Shown piece after piece: positions 1-11,684 of a DNA stretch of 64,000 nucleotides (position 1 is the first letter of the stretch; each line of letters opens with the position of its first letter). A program made the position numbers and the translations under genes. The DNA is from Cycas panzhihuaensis. Taxonomy: Eukaryota; Cycadophyta. The notes beneath the pieces are model-generated. The model was not told where the DNA came from, searched no databases, and was given only the letters and a program-made list of their open reading frames with translations. Location: positions 75,771,741 to 75,835,740 of the forward strand of contig CM041465.1 in the NCBI GenBank assembly GCA_023213395.1, written 5' to 3'.

Positions 1-3000
1 CAAGTGTATTACCCTATTATATTCACTTCTTAATTCCTAAGACAATCTTATGATGATGATTAGTAACACAACTGCTACCACCCTAAAATTTGATGATGTT
101 GTTGTCACCCTGCTATTAGAAGAGATAAGGTAAAAATCTTCTAAGGATCATTCTAAAGAAGGATTAATGGTGAGAGGTAAAATATTAGATTATGACCAAA
201 AAAGGCCTAAGAATAGATGGTCAAAATCGAGAGGAAAATCTAAATCTCCAGGCAAAGACCCCTTGGTATACTAGAGATGTAGAAAGGCTGGCTATATAAA
301 GAGCCAATGTTAAGTTAAGGTTGATAAGGGAAAGTTACCTAAAGCTATTTCTTCCATGGTAGCAAAAGCCTTTGCTGGAGCCAATGGCAATGCTTATTTG
401 GCAACCTCAGGTAAGTTGTTAAATGTTGAGTCTTGGTTAATTAACTTTAGGACTTCACTTCATATTACTCCCCATAGAAAATGGTTTTGTGAATATAAAA
501 GTATTAATGGAGGTGAAGTATTTCTTGGTGATCATTACCTATATAAAATTATAGGTCATAGAAAGGGGAAGGTTTGGTTTGGGGATGGAAGGGTTAAAAC
601 TATCCCTGATATGAGTCATATTCCTAGTTTAATTATGAGTTTATTATCTACTAGTCAATTAGGTGATGTAGGAATAGAAGTGATTTTCAATAAAGATAGT
701 TACATAATAGTTTGAGGAGCATTAGTATTAGTAAGAGGGGTCTGATTTGGAACACTATACAAGTTTGATACAAACACGATGTATGCTGACAATTGTAGCA
801 TATCTATTATAAAAAGTAGCAATAATGCAGTTGAGACTCAAGTATTATTTACTAGTAAAACTATGTTGTGGCATTAAAGATTGGGCCATATTGGAGAGAA
901 AGGCCTTTATGATTTATTCTCTAAAGGTATGGCATAAGACATTTATAGAATTAATGGCTCATTTGATTTTAATTTTTGTGAGTATTGTATGTATAGTAAA
1001 TAGAATCGAGTCAATTTTCCTTCAAGCTCAAAGAGAGCAAAGAGTATTCTACAATTGGTGTACAATGATGTTTTTGGACTTGTTGATATGCCCTAATTAG
1101 GTAGGTCCAAATACTTTGTCACATTCATAAATGATTTCTTGAGAAAGATATGCTTGTACTTTCTCAATTTGAGGTCTTTAGTAAATTTAAAGAATTCAAG
1201 GCCTTGGTTGAGAATCAGAGTGACATGTAAATCAAGGTACTGAGGACTGATAATAAAGGTGAGTTTTGCTCAAATGAGTTTAAGTAGTTTTGTAAGTAGT
1301 ATGGGATAACGAGATAGAAGATAACTCCCTATATACCACAACATAATAGAGTTACTGAAAGGAGAATAGGACCTTTTTGGAGAGATCGAGGAGTATGCTC
1401 AATGTTATTAGTTTAGAGAAGAAATTCTGGGTTAAGGTTGTGATGATTACAAGCTACCTAATAAATAGATCATTGACAATTGCCTTAATATACAAAATAC
1501 CTAAAGAAGTATGGTTTGATAAGAATCCATCTCTTGGTCATCTTAGAGTTTTTGGTTATGAAGCTTTTATGTACATTCTTAGACTAAGCTTGATTTCAAA
1601 GCACAAAAGATTATTTTCATTGGTTATAGTGATGGTATTAAAGGGTACAAGCTTTATAACTCTGAAATACAAAAAGCTACGTATAGCTGTGATGTTATCT
1701 TTAGAGAGGAGTTTAAGTATCTAAAGTAGGATAAAGAACCAAAGGAAGAAGACTCTAAGAAGGTATAACTTGAGGTAAGGGATGAAGATTCTAAATTAGA
1801 ATATGAGTTAACTGAAGAGGAAGAACCAATTGTAGAGGTAGCTTAATCTTAGGAACCCCACATCTTAAGGAGATCAACTCATAAGAGAAGATAACTTGAC
1901 AGATATATTCCTAAAGACTTTCATTGCTTCTCTTTTGTTTTATTTGCTACAGATGATGATCTAGGTATTATTTGGGAAGCTTTAAAATCAAAAGAGAGCC
2001 AATTCTAGATGAAGGGCATGGAAGAAGAAATGATGACCTTAGACAAAAATAACATATGGGATTTGGTGGATCTATCAGATGGTAGAAAACCTATTGATCA
2101 CAAATGGATCTTCAAGAAGAAGTTCTAGGTAGATGGTATTGTGGAAAAGTATAAGGTCTGCTTGGTACCAAAGGGCCATTCCTAGATCAGGAGAATAGAT
2201 TTTGGTGAGGTATTTTTAACTATTATGAAGGTAGACTCAATTAAATTTTTGTTGGCTATAGCAACTACTTATGACTTTAAGGTGAATCAAATTGATGTAA
2301 AAATTGCATTTCTTCACGGTGACTTTGATGAATAAATTTATATATTATAGCCTGAAGGTTTTGAAGTTATAGGGAAGGAGAATATTGTGTGCAGGTTGAA
2401 TAAGTCATTATATGGCTTAAAATAGTCATTAGAGATGTTGCATCAAAAGTTTGATTCACATATATTGGAAGATGGCTTTGTGCATAACAAACTAGATCAT
2501 TATATCTATTATAAATAGGTTGGTGATCGCTTTGTTATTCTAGCTTTATATGTTGATAATATACTTTTAGTTGGTAATAATAATGAAATAAATTGACTTG
2601 TAAAAATCCAATTGGCATCTCATTCTGAGATGAATAACCTTGGTACTAAATATTTTATTTTGGATATTGGGATTAAAAGGGATAAAAAGAAACAAGAAGA
2701 TTTAGTTTAGCCAAATGTGGTACATTGATACTATACTACAACAATTCAAGTTACAGGATAGTAAATTAGTTAATTATCCTCTTCCTCTTCCTATTGGTTT
2801 AAAATTATTAGCTAAATAATGCCCCAAGACTCACCAAGAAACTGAAGACATGGCATTTATCCCTTATACTAGTGTTGTTAGTAGCCTGATGTATGTGATG
2901 GTTTATACTCAACTATATATTACCCATGTAGTGGGAGTAGTTAGCAAGTGTATGTCAAACCTAGGTAGGGAGCATTGGGTGGCTATGAAAAGGATTTTTA

Positions 3001-3598
3001 GGTATCTGTGGGGTATATCAAACTATAGAATTTGCTACCAAGGAGGTGCCATGGAGAGTAGAATAGTGAACCTGAGAGGATTTATTGATGCTGATTAGGT
3101 TAGAGATCTTGACAACAAAAGATCTACAAGTACGTATATTTTCACCCTTTGTGGTAGTGCAATCAGCTAGATGAGTAAAAGACAATAAATTATGGTACTT
3201 TATAGCATAGAAGCAGAGTATATGGAAGGTACTCATGTATGTAAGGAAGTAGTTTAGTTATAGAGATTATGCATAGATGTTGGCTTCAAGTAGGATGTTC
3301 TTAAGATATATTGTGATAGTCAAAGTATAATATACCTAGTGAAGAATCCTACTTTTCATACTCAATCGAAGCATACTAATGTACAATTCTATTTTTTGAG
3401 AGAAATAATTCAAGATCATAAGGTGGACTTGCAAAAGCTTTCTATATAGGAGAATGTTGCAGACTCATTAACCAAGATTATTAGCACAAAAAAATTTATA
3501 TGGTGTAGAAAAGGAATTGGTGTTTGTAATTTTGCCATTAAATAATTACGTATACAAGTTTCTTATAAAGTGTTTAACAAATGGAAGATTATAGAACA
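1..3598 (+). pseudogene. E1 copia gag-pol relic (Ty1/copia, left end outside window)
   Basis: Decayed polyprotein read in shifting frames. A CCHC knuckle remnant lies at 267-310 (CRKAGYIKSQC; the first Cys and the His are lost). The protease site near 430-460 has become NFRTSLHITPHR. The GAG-pre-integrase and integrase core follow at about 860-1750, with a TDNKGEF remnant of the second Asp. RT covers about 1960-2760; its YVDD box at 2546-2560 reads LYVDN, a lost catalytic Asp. RNase H covers about 3090-3540 (SIEAEYME near 3205). Nearly all stops are single C-to-T or G-to-A changes of Gln or Trp codons. It ends just before the LTR at 3599. The 5' LTR and most of gag lie left of the window. Family assignment is firm; the element is dead. 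Confidence 0.9.
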
Positions 3599-3766
3599 TG
3601 TTGAACACTTTGTAAGTGTTACATAGGTATAGGTGTTATACCATTTTTTTTTTTGGTTTCTTATAGGGTTATTTTTTACCCCATGGTTTATGCATATTAT
3701 ATTGTAAAACTGTAAAGTGGTATCTTATAAAGATGTGTATATATATTCTTATGTAATGACACATGT
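3599..3766 (+). mobile_element. E1 3' LTR, first part (interrupted by E2)
   Basis: Starts TGTTGAACACTTTG directly after the RNase H remains. It matches the solo LTR at 35229-35720 up to the word gtaatgacacatg, where E2 interrupts it. Homology to that solo LTR resumes at 15334. It lacks the GC-rich block of about 105 bp present in the solo copy. Confidence 0.85.
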
Positions 3767-4199
3767 TGTAAGAAAAATATATTACAGGAGAATAAGGTAG
3801 GAACATATATCATATAATCAATAGATCAAAATATCAATATTCCAATACAAATATTTAATATAATGTTGCACAATAGTAGCATAAACATGAGAGCTTGAAT
3901 CTTCAATCCATTATTGAAAGTGAGCAATGCAAATTTTTTAAATGAGGGCAGTGTCTTAAGACACCAGGGTTGCACACCCCTCAATATTTATAATTTGGGG
4001 GAGGAGGGAAACTCCTCAACCTCTAAATTCAAAATAATAATAAAATAATATTAACTCAAATGAAACTAACTTGAATCAAAGTTAAACTTACCTTAATTTA
4101 CCTTGACATGTTGAGCATCACATATCTAAATTGAAGTTGATGAGGTGTACAATCCTAGTTAGAAAGGTGGGAGTGGAGTAATGGCGATTAACTCCAACA
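3767..4199 (-). repeat. E2 3' LTR (family B)
   Basis: 433 bp, tgta...aaca on the + strand, aligning along its length with 14895-15333 and, less closely, with the reverse complement of LTR B at 11268-11670. Most differences from the partner are transitions. Confidence 0.9.
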
Positions 4200-4211
4200 T
4201 TCTCCCCCTTA
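4200..4211 (-). other. E2 polypurine tract
   Basis: Minus strand reads AAGGGGGAGAA immediately before the LTR start TGTTGG, the plus-strand priming site of reverse transcription. The same string precedes LTR B at 11268. Confidence 0.85.
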
Positions 4212-4896
4212 ATGTTATCACAAACACTTGAATATTTTCTTTAAACTTATGGAATTTGTGCTTAAAAAAAACTTTAAAAATCTGATCTTCATCAACATGC
4301 TTCAAACGTTTTATAATATATGTCTCATGGAGTGATGTAAAAAAGCTAAAAGTAAATTGTAAAAGATTTAGTGTAAATGAAACTTGATTCAGACATGTAT
4401 GTATAGCTGTAACTTTGTCTTTTGTAGTCTTTATGCTGTGAGTAGCTTTCATGTCATTAAATTTATTCTCCATCATGTCATATGATTCATTCTCCCCCTA
4501 AAATAGAGGATCAGGTACTTGTGTAGCAAGTTGGTCCTGTATTTGATCTAAATCTTCATGGGTGTTGTCATTATGATTCACCTGTTCTGTCACCTATCTC
4601 ACATGCTCATCAAAAATATCATCAAATACATAGAGGGTATCTCCCCCATAAATAGAAAGCAATACATCCCAAACTAATTTGGAAGTTGTTAATTCAGAAA
4701 CTTTTGAAAAAACATCATCATTCATAGTGCAAAATAATAGACATAATGCTTCATTATTCTTTCTAAAATTTTCTTTAATACTTAGATCACATTCATATTA
4801 TAAATATTTTATAAGATCATGTTCAATAAAATAATCTTACATAGTTCCATACCATTGTGAAAATTTATGCCCATTGAATAAAGAAAATTGTGCTAT
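4209..4896 (-). pseudogene. E2 gag relic
   Basis: Read on the minus strand from an ATA that replaces the gag ATG at 4896. It begins AQFSLFNGHKF, the copia gag entry motif, continues through NEALCLLFCTMNDD and SELTTSKLVWDVL (the Gln/Leu-rich gag helix and the KxxWD segment), then a polar tail ending FHKFKENIQVFV just before the polypurine tract. The E4 gag at 10571-11267 is homologous over its whole length. Several Gln-to-stop changes break it. There is no zinc knuckle or pol after gag, so gag abuts the 3' end directly. Upstream 4897-5650 is non-coding leader. Confidence 0.75.
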
Positions 4897-5663
4897 TTTA
4901 TCAAAGAAACTTTAGTACATCAAATGTATGCTTTTACTAAATCAAATAAAGTTAATAAATACAATGAATATATATGATTTCAAATAAACCTTTTGAAGTA
5001 GATATAATTCCTTTTAGAAAGTCAATCAACTAGGCACAATAAGGAAATGATGGATATATAAGTAAATTTGCATGCAATACAGATCTTTTTAATAATACAA
5101 ATCTAAAATATAACTTTGATGATAAAAGGAATAATCCTTAACCTTTTGATTTTTTTCAAATGAATAAATGTAAATTCTCAATGTAATAAATCCTTAGCTT
5201 TGATGATAATATATAATGCTAAAAAAAACTAAAATATATGCATATTTTACTTTGAAAGATGAGGAATATAAAGAAACCTTTTAAAAGAAGGTTTATAGGA
5301 CAAACTTAAGTTTGGTTGCTTCAAAAGTATACTAAACAATGTTAGAATAACTTGAATCTTCACCAACATGAAGATAAATAAAATATGAATCCAATGGAAT
5401 TGACCATTTTGAAAACGAATTCTTATAAGTTAAATTTTGAATGACCAAATGTAAAGGCCTCGTTTTGATGCACAACATGAGTATAAGGCTCAAAATTGTA
5501 TAAAAATGCCAATAAAATACTTGTAAAATGCTATAAGATAATCAAATATCGTTTATAAGATTGCTAAATATACTTTCAATTGAAACAATTTGAAAGATTA
5601 TATATAAAAAAGCATAAATATGATAGGTTTAAAGCAATAAAGTACCTCTACTTTGAATGATAA

Positions 5664-5710
5664 GACACCGGAAGACACCGGGAAGAAGCATGGACACCGG
5701 AAGAAGCATA
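5664..5710. repeat. Short gacaccgg repeats at the E2/E3 junction
   Basis: Three spaced copies of gacaccgg, two followed by aagaagcat, lie exactly where E2 leader gives way to E3 coding sequence. This may be a filler or slippage repeat made when the fragments joined. Confidence 0.5.
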
Positions 5711-7776
5711 GACAGGTTATAAACCTAGTATCCGTCACCTTAAGGTATTTGGCTGTTTAGCCTATGCCCACATCCCTGACCAAAGAAGAACCAAATTAGA
5801 TGATCATAGTGTAAAATGTATCTTTATTGGATATAGTGAATCGTCAAAATCTTACAAAGTTTATGATCCCAAATCCTGAAAAGTTATTCTGAGTAGGGAT
5901 GTCAAATTTCAAGAAGACACCTACTATCAAAATAATCACGAACAACAAAAGGACATTACTATTAAGTTTAATGCATCAAATACATCCAAATATGTGCCTC
6001 CTATGTGGAGAAACTCTCCAGAAACTACTAGGGAAACAACATCACCTCAACCACCATCACAACCCCTACCTAAATGGGTTCAACGCAACCATGACTTAGG
6101 AAACATATTGGATAATAATCGAAGATCTACACGTTCACACAAAGTTAACTTTGCTCTAATGAGTAAGTTACTCGAAAGTCATGAGCCTCAAACCTTTGGT
6201 GAGGCTAATCAACATGAGTGCTGGCAAAAAGCCATGCAAGAGGAATATAAATCTATCGTTAAAAATGACACTTGGGAACTTGTAGACTTACCACTAAGGA
6301 AGAAAGCCATTGGAACCAAATGGGTATATAAGACTAAGTTCCACTCTGATGGATCAATTGATAAATATAAAGCTCGTTTAGTTGCCAAAGGATATGCCCA
6401 AAGAAAAGGCATAGACTATACTGAAACATTTGCCCCAGTTGCTAGAATGGAATCAGTTCGCATGATAATAAGTTTAGCCACTCAAATGGGTTGGCCTATT
6501 TATCAAATGGACGTAGAAAGTGCTTTCTTAAATGGTTATATCCAAGAAGATATCTATGTCTCTCAACCCCTTGGTTTTGAAGTCAGGGGGGAAGAAAACA
6601 AAGTGTACAAATTAAAGAAAGCATTATATGGTCTAAAACAAGCACCTAGGGCTTGGTATTCCCGTATAGACACATATCTTAAAGATTAAGGGTTTGAAAG
6701 ATCTCAAGCAGATCCAAACCTATACACTAAAATTAAAGGAAATTTGATATTGATCGTAGGACTTTACGTAGACGACTTAATTTATACCGGAAATGACTCC
6801 CAACTTTTAAATCAATTTAAAGAAGCTATGTGTAAGGAATTCGAAATGATAGACTTAGGTCTTATGCACTACTTCCTAGGATTGGAAGTGTGGCAAGATA
6901 AATAAGGAATATTTATCTCTCAACGTAAATATATATTAGACCTTCTACAAAGATTTAATATAACAAACTATAAACCATTATCAATACCAGCAGAAATTAG
7001 AATTAAACTGTCTAAGACAGATGACTCAACTTCAGTTGATCCCACTCACTATAGATAACTGATTGGTAGCCTACTTTATTTAACCTCTATTCGAGCTGAT
7101 ATAACATATTCTGTAAGTGTTGTATCTAGATTTATGCAGGATCCAAAGACATCTCACTGGCAAGCTACTAAAAGAATCCTCAGATACCTTAAAGGGACTT
7201 CAGACTTTGGATTATACTACATCAGTTAACTGGTTATACAGATTCAGATTGGGTTGGTGATATTGATGATCGAAAATCTACTTCTGGTTATGCATTTAGT
7301 ATGGGATCAGCAGCAGTAGCTTGGAGTACAAAGAAACAAAATACTGTTTCCTTATCTACAGCTGAAGCAGAATATAAAGCCGCAGTGTTAGGAGCTTGTG
7401 AATCAATCTGGTTAAGAAGACTCTTACAGGATTTTCAAATTAAACAGCAAGGTCCCACTAAAATTTGGTGTGATAATCAGAGTGCTATTCAAATGACAAA
7501 AAATCTAGTATTCCACGGTAGAACAAAGCACATTGAAACTCAATACCACTTTATTCGGGAACTTGTACAGGCAGAAGAGATAGAGTTGACTTATTATAGC
7601 ACCGAAGATCAAACAACGGATATTTTTTCAAAGGCCTTAGGAAAAATCAAGTTTGAAAAGTTCAGAGATAATTTAGGAGTCATACACATTGGGCTTATGG
7701 GGGAGAATGTTGGGAATAATCCCAATGTTCATGTACTAGAGCGCTTAAGGCCCCTCAAAGCCGCCTTTGAGGGCCC
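5705..7776 (+). pseudogene. E3 copia integrase C-terminus / RT / RNase H
   Basis: 5'-truncated pol. It opens with the end of integrase (SIRHLKVFGCLAYAHIPDQ), then a proline-rich linker and a full RT. A 231-residue open stretch at 5994-6689 holds KAMQEEY, GTKWVYKTK, AFLNGY and YGLKQAPRAW. RT continues to an intact YVDD box at 6765-6776. RNase H has an open frame at 7301-7780 (SLSTAEAEYKA, DNQSAIQ, KHIETQYHFIRE, DIFSKALG) that runs into the LTR. Only a few stops (about 5877, 6687, 6904, 7056) and one frameshift near 7230. It is the least decayed pol in the left half. Gag, protease and the integrase core are absent. Confidence 0.9.
7697..7707 (+). other. E3 polypurine tract
   Basis: tgggggagaa directly before the TGTTGGGAATAATCCC start of LTR A, inside the end of the RNase H reading frame. 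Confidence 0.8.
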
Positions 7777-8043
7777 CTAGGGCACCTTGAGCCGTTTAAT
7801 AGCCGCCCGGACCGACCACTCATGTGAGGTACGTATCACCGTTATCGATTCGTTATATTTTTTCTAACTAACCTTAATTGTTGTGCAGCTAGGGTGATGG
7901 CGCTCGCCGCCTCTCCGAATTCTGTATATAAGGGTTGGGAATACCTCCCTGGTGTTTATTAACACTGCCATTCTATTGGAAATTACCGTTGTACTCAAGA
8001 TGAGAACGTCGTGATGTCCTGCTCTGGTCCTCCGGCTCCATCA
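7708..8043 (+). repeat. LTR A (3' LTR of E3, followed by a PBS)
   Basis: 336 bp, TGTTGGGAAT...CCATCA. A polypurine tract lies to its left and an intact PBS to its right, so it could be the 3' LTR of E3 and also the 5' LTR of the leader that follows. It is notably richer in CG dinucleotides than the rest of the window, which suggests a younger or less methylated copy. It is not similar to LTR B. Confidence 0.85.
7925..7932 (+). promoter_or_regulatory. Candidate TATA box in LTR A
   Basis: tatataag about two thirds into LTR A, followed about 30 bp on by a plausible transcription start region. This is the usual U3/R layout of a copia LTR promoter. Confidence 0.5.
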
Positions 8044-8045
8044 TT

Positions 8046-8057
8046 TGGTATCAGAGC
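8046..8057 (+). other. PBS after LTR A
   Basis: tggtatcagagc, two bases after the LTR end. It is an exact match to the standard plant initiator-Met-tRNA site. Confidence 0.9.
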
Positions 8058-8864
8058 CACGATGACACCATTGTCTATTTTCTGGTTTTAGTTGCTCAAA
8101 CGTCTGACAAAACATATCTATATGACTGCTCGTTGAGATTCTGATGAGCTCACCGATCTGCTGGAGAAGACGGATCTGGATTCCATCCACTGTGAAAAAA
8201 GATCTCTTGCTCGGAAGTTTGCACTCAAACCAGGTTCCTCGTTTCCTTTTATTTTTCAAACATATAAATAAATAAATGTTTTAATATATGCATTTTACTC
8301 GGTACTTTGATCTTCTGTACTGGATAGATCTTGTGTGATCCTCTGTGTTAGCATAGCATCCCTCAGTTTTCTCTGTTAACCATCCTACAATCAAAGTGTA
8401 TCTGCATATTAGCCCTCTCTCTATTTACTACATACTCGCTGTCATTATTTAATCTTGGCGTTCAGGCTCTCGTTTTGCGATTCAGGCTCTCGTTTCTTCT
8501 CATCTTTGCGTCTCCTTTATGCTCTCCGCCCTTACCTAAGAAGGCATATTCAATTCACTGAAATCTCGCCTTGGGAAAGCATACGCCGTCCATTCTACCG
8601 TGCACTCTCCGTGCTAAGTCTCTATCGCTATCTCGCTCGTAACACATTCTTTGCCATTATCTGCGTTCGTAAACGTTCTGTTTGGTTCTGTTTGCCTCCT
8701 TATTGCGTCGCCGCTGTCATCTGCATCGCATCTATTGCGCCTTGGCCGTAGATCCGTTTTGCCTCTGCGTCCCCGTGTCGATCCTGTTGCCGTGGCCCGT
8801 TGTGGTCTCATTTTTCGTCTGCCTGCGCCTCACTTATATGCTTTCGTTTGATCTGCGTCTTCGT

Positions 8865-8990
8865 GACATTATTCACATTATTCAGATCCCGTTCCGTGTC
8901 ATTTAATACACATTTCATTGCGTTTGATGACATTATTTACATTCAGATCCCGTTCCATGTCATTTAATACATATTTCATTGCGTTTTGAT
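8865..8990 (+). repeat. Tandem duplication, about 63 bp x 2
   Basis: Copies at 8865-8928 and 8929-8990 share gatcccgttcc and tgtcatttaataca and differ at few positions. Confidence 0.85.
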
Positions 8991-9070
8991 CTCTGTGATT
9001 GTGATTGTCACTCCCAGCCTCTTGTATATTCGTTGTTGCCTTGTGCATTCGGCTGCGATCTTCATTTGGG

Positions 9071-9132
9071 CTGCATTAAATTACTTTGTGTATTCGTTCG
9101 GCTGCATTAAATTGCTTTGTGTATTGCCTTAT
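9071..9132 (+). repeat. Tandem duplication, 31 bp x 2
   Basis: ctgcattaaatt(a/g)ctttgtg repeats at 9071 and 9102. Confidence 0.8.
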
Positions 9133-9422
9133 GCTGCGTCTTCATCATTAAATCTATTATTTATTTGTGCATTTGCGTCTTTATAAATAAAGTAAATCGC
9201 TTTTTATTTATGGGCGAAATCGCTTTTGATTAGTTGATTATATTTGCCTTATAAATCTCGCCTTATAAATCACTTTGTGCATTTATTCATTTCATTTGCG
9301 TCTTTATCATTCGCGGTTTTGCATTAAATCTATTTATTATATGTTCTTTTTTTAAATCCGATTATTATATGTTTAAAGGGTTTAAGTTCTGTTTTTAAAC
9401 TCGACGAGCGAGTTCACCCTCT

Positions 9423-9480
9423 TAGCATCGAAGGTTTCTATTATCTGGCTGGTCTTGGGTTCAATCCCAGCTCAGTTCAT
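9423..9480 (+). other. tRNA-like Pol III box pair (SINE-like trace)
   Basis: ggttcaatccc at 9458-9468 fits the B-box consensus GGTTCAANNCC, and tagcatcgaagg at 9423 resembles an A box. The spacing (35 bp) is short and no cloverleaf closes, so this is not a tRNA gene. It may be a decayed tRNA-derived SINE or chance. Confidence 0.25.
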
Positions 9481-9544
9481 CTTCAGACACTTTTTTAATA
9501 AGTGTTTTCAATTGTAAACTTTATTTTTTTTAAAAATTTTATTT

Positions 9545-9730
9545 TTCTATAGGGTTATTGGCACTTTTGATGCCATAACTTCTTTTTGGCTCATCGGTTT
9601 CAGACGAAACCTGTGCCAATAGATCAGAAATTTTCCGTAGATTGATTTCGACTGGTCATAAGACCAATTCGGTGCCCATTTGATCTTGTTTCGACCCCTT
9701 TAATATTGGACTTCCAAAATTTCAGCAGTT
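9545..9730 (+). repeat. Conserved copia leader block (E4 copy)
   Basis: Contains ccataacttctttttgg, cggtttcagacgaaacc and ggtcataagaccaattcgg. The same order of words occurs on the minus strand at about 12105-12245 inside E2, in the sense direction of each element. Confidence 0.6.
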
Positions 9731-10570
9731 TTTGCATTTTTTAACAAAATCAGTTTTAGACCTAGCTATCATTTATTTTTGGTAAATTATTTTGTGCCTA
9801 AATTTTCTCTATAGCAATCTACGTCATATAGACTTTAATACCCATTTTTTATTTCAATTCTTTAAGTTCATTTTCACTAATATTTTAATCGCTAAAATAA
9901 GAAATTTAGTTGTTTTTGCCTGTTTCTTGAACATTCTCCATAAAGACACTTGTTACATTTTTCACTATAACTTTTGTAATTTTTATCATATTTCATTTCC
10001 GTCAACTTTGTTGGGAAGCTGACTCATTTCTCTTCATTGTGATATATTTTTCCATATATTTTGACACATTTTTCTTATATTTCAAATCAGCTAAAATTGA
10101 GGTATTTTATTGGCCTAAATCGCTTTTTTACACCTGTTTAATATATTCTTTCAAAATTTTCAATTGGCAGAATATTAATTACTTCATCAATAATATTTAA
10201 TCATTTTTTTAACTTTTCTAAGGATTAATTAATATTTTTATGCAATTTTTGCCTACCCTGCTCCTGTTAGGCTCCATAAGGAGGTCCATTCCTTTGCCTC
10301 ATTCAAAACGTGATTTATTGGTATCCATTTTTAAAACCGTTTGTTTTATTGGATTCACATCTCAGCAACCTACATATTGATAAAATTTAAAGTTATTCTG
10401 ACCTTATTCAATATAGTTTTCAATCTGTTAAAGTTGAGCATATATATACATCCTAACAAGCTTGTCTTCTTTCAAAATTGTAAAGAAAATTCTAGTTCAT
10501 ATCTCCTTGTTTATTCAAGATTTCTACTTGATCTTATCATCATTTTCTTATTGATTAAATTACTTTCAAA

Positions 10571-11255
10571 ATGGCACAATTCCCCATTTTCAATGGCCAT
10601 AACTATTCACTATGGTATGACACCATGCAAACTTACTTTATTGAACATGATCTTTTAAAGTATTTATAACATGAATGTGACCTTAGTATTAAAGAAAATT
10701 TTAGAAAAGATAATGAAGTTTTAGGTTTATTATTTTGCACTATGACTGATGATGTCTTTTCACTAGTTTCTGAATTAACAACTTCTAAGCCTGTTTGGGA
10801 TTTATTGATTTCTACTTATGGGGGAGATATCCCCACTGTATTTGTTGAAACTTTTGATGAACATGTGAGACGGTGTGAGCAATTGAGATCATGACGCAAT
10901 ACTAATGAAGATTCGGATCAAATGCAGACCACCTTGTTGCACAAGGATTTGATCCTCCATTTGAGGGGGAGCATCATGAAGACGAATCTTATGACATAAC
11001 GAAGAATGAACCTGGTGATATGACAACTGTTCAAAGCATAAAGAGTACAAAGTTCAAGCCCAAATTACATTTATTCATCTACTTTTGCATCAAGTTTCAT
11101 CTACCTATAGTCTTCCTACATCATTCTATAATAAAGAGATATATGTGACTATAAGGGTGAGAAGTATTGACAAAGATCAAGATTGGAATTTCAAAGTTTT
11201 TTCAAGTACCGTTCCACAAGTTCAAGGAAAAGATACAAGTGTTCGTCTTTGACAT
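10571..11255 (+). pseudogene. E4 gag relic (gag-only)
   Basis: Begins ATGGCACAATTCCCC, giving MAQFPIFNGHNYSLWYDTMQ, the copia gag N-terminal motif. It continues through NEVLGLLFCTMTDD, SELTTSKPVWDLL and an acidic tail. First stop near 10666 (TAA), another near 10892. The segment FHKFKEKIQVFV comes just before the polypurine tract at 11256. Homologous end to end to the E2 gag. No pol intervenes between gag and 3' LTR, so this is a second member of the gag-only family. Its upstream LTR (A) and downstream LTR (B) are unrelated, so the unit is a recombinant. Confidence 0.75.
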
Positions 11256-11267
11256 TAAGGGGGAGAA
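11256..11267 (+). other. E4 polypurine tract
   Basis: ttaagggggagaa before TGTTGGGTGTAATG; equivalent to the E2 tract at 4200-4211. Confidence 0.85.
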
Positions 11268-11670
11268 TGTTGGGTGTAATGTCATCACTCAACTCCCTCT
11301 TACCTACCAGAATTGTGCACCTCAATTTAGACATGTGATGCTCAACATGTCAAGGTAAGTTAAGGTAAGTTGAGTTAGTTTCATTTGAGTTAAGTTAGTA
11401 TTATTTTATTATTATTTAAAATTCGGGGTTGAGGTTTCCCTCCTCCCCAAACTATAAATGTTAAGGGTGTACAACCACGGTGTCTTTAGACACCACCTAC
11501 TTTGAGGAAGATTTGTAATACTCATTCTACTACAATGGATTGAGCAATGTTAGGCTCTCATGTGTTTATGCTATTGTAATGGTGATACACTGCTGTATTG
11601 ATGCAATACTAGTTTATACTTATTTGATATATGTTCTAACTTGTTAGTCTTTCAAGCATATTTTCCTTCA
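11268..11670 (+). repeat. LTR B (+ copy of the E2 LTR family)
   Basis: 403 bp, TGTTGGGTGT...CCTTCA. The first half aligns with the reverse complement of the E2 LTRs (gacatgtgatgctcaacatg, ggaggagggaaactc). It is followed by a clean PBS at 11673-11684 (tggtatcagagc), so both sides look like element interior. Confidence 0.8.
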
Positions 11671-11684
11671 TTTGGTATCAGAGC

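Larger units (their letters stand above)
8058..10570 (+). other. E4 non-coding leader
   Basis: About 2.5 kb between PBS and gag. The part at 8440-9180 is pyrimidine-rich on the + strand and rich in CG dinucleotides. It contains two short tandem duplications, a Pol III B-box-like word at 9458 and a leader block (about 9545-9730) also found inverted inside E2. Short open frames here have no recognisable protein. Confidence 0.6.

Noticed and set aside
8455-8906. Overlapping 65-98 codon open frames on both strands
   Set aside because: They arise from the CG-rich composition; no motif, several frames open at once, in the non-coding leader.
9423-9480. tRNA gene
   Set aside because: T-stem does not pair well, A to B spacing is short and no acceptor stem closes.
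9792-10658. Open frames of 76 and 105 codons upstream of E4 gag
   Set aside because: Phe/Ile/Leu-rich translations of T-rich leader; the second runs over the gag start in the wrong frame.
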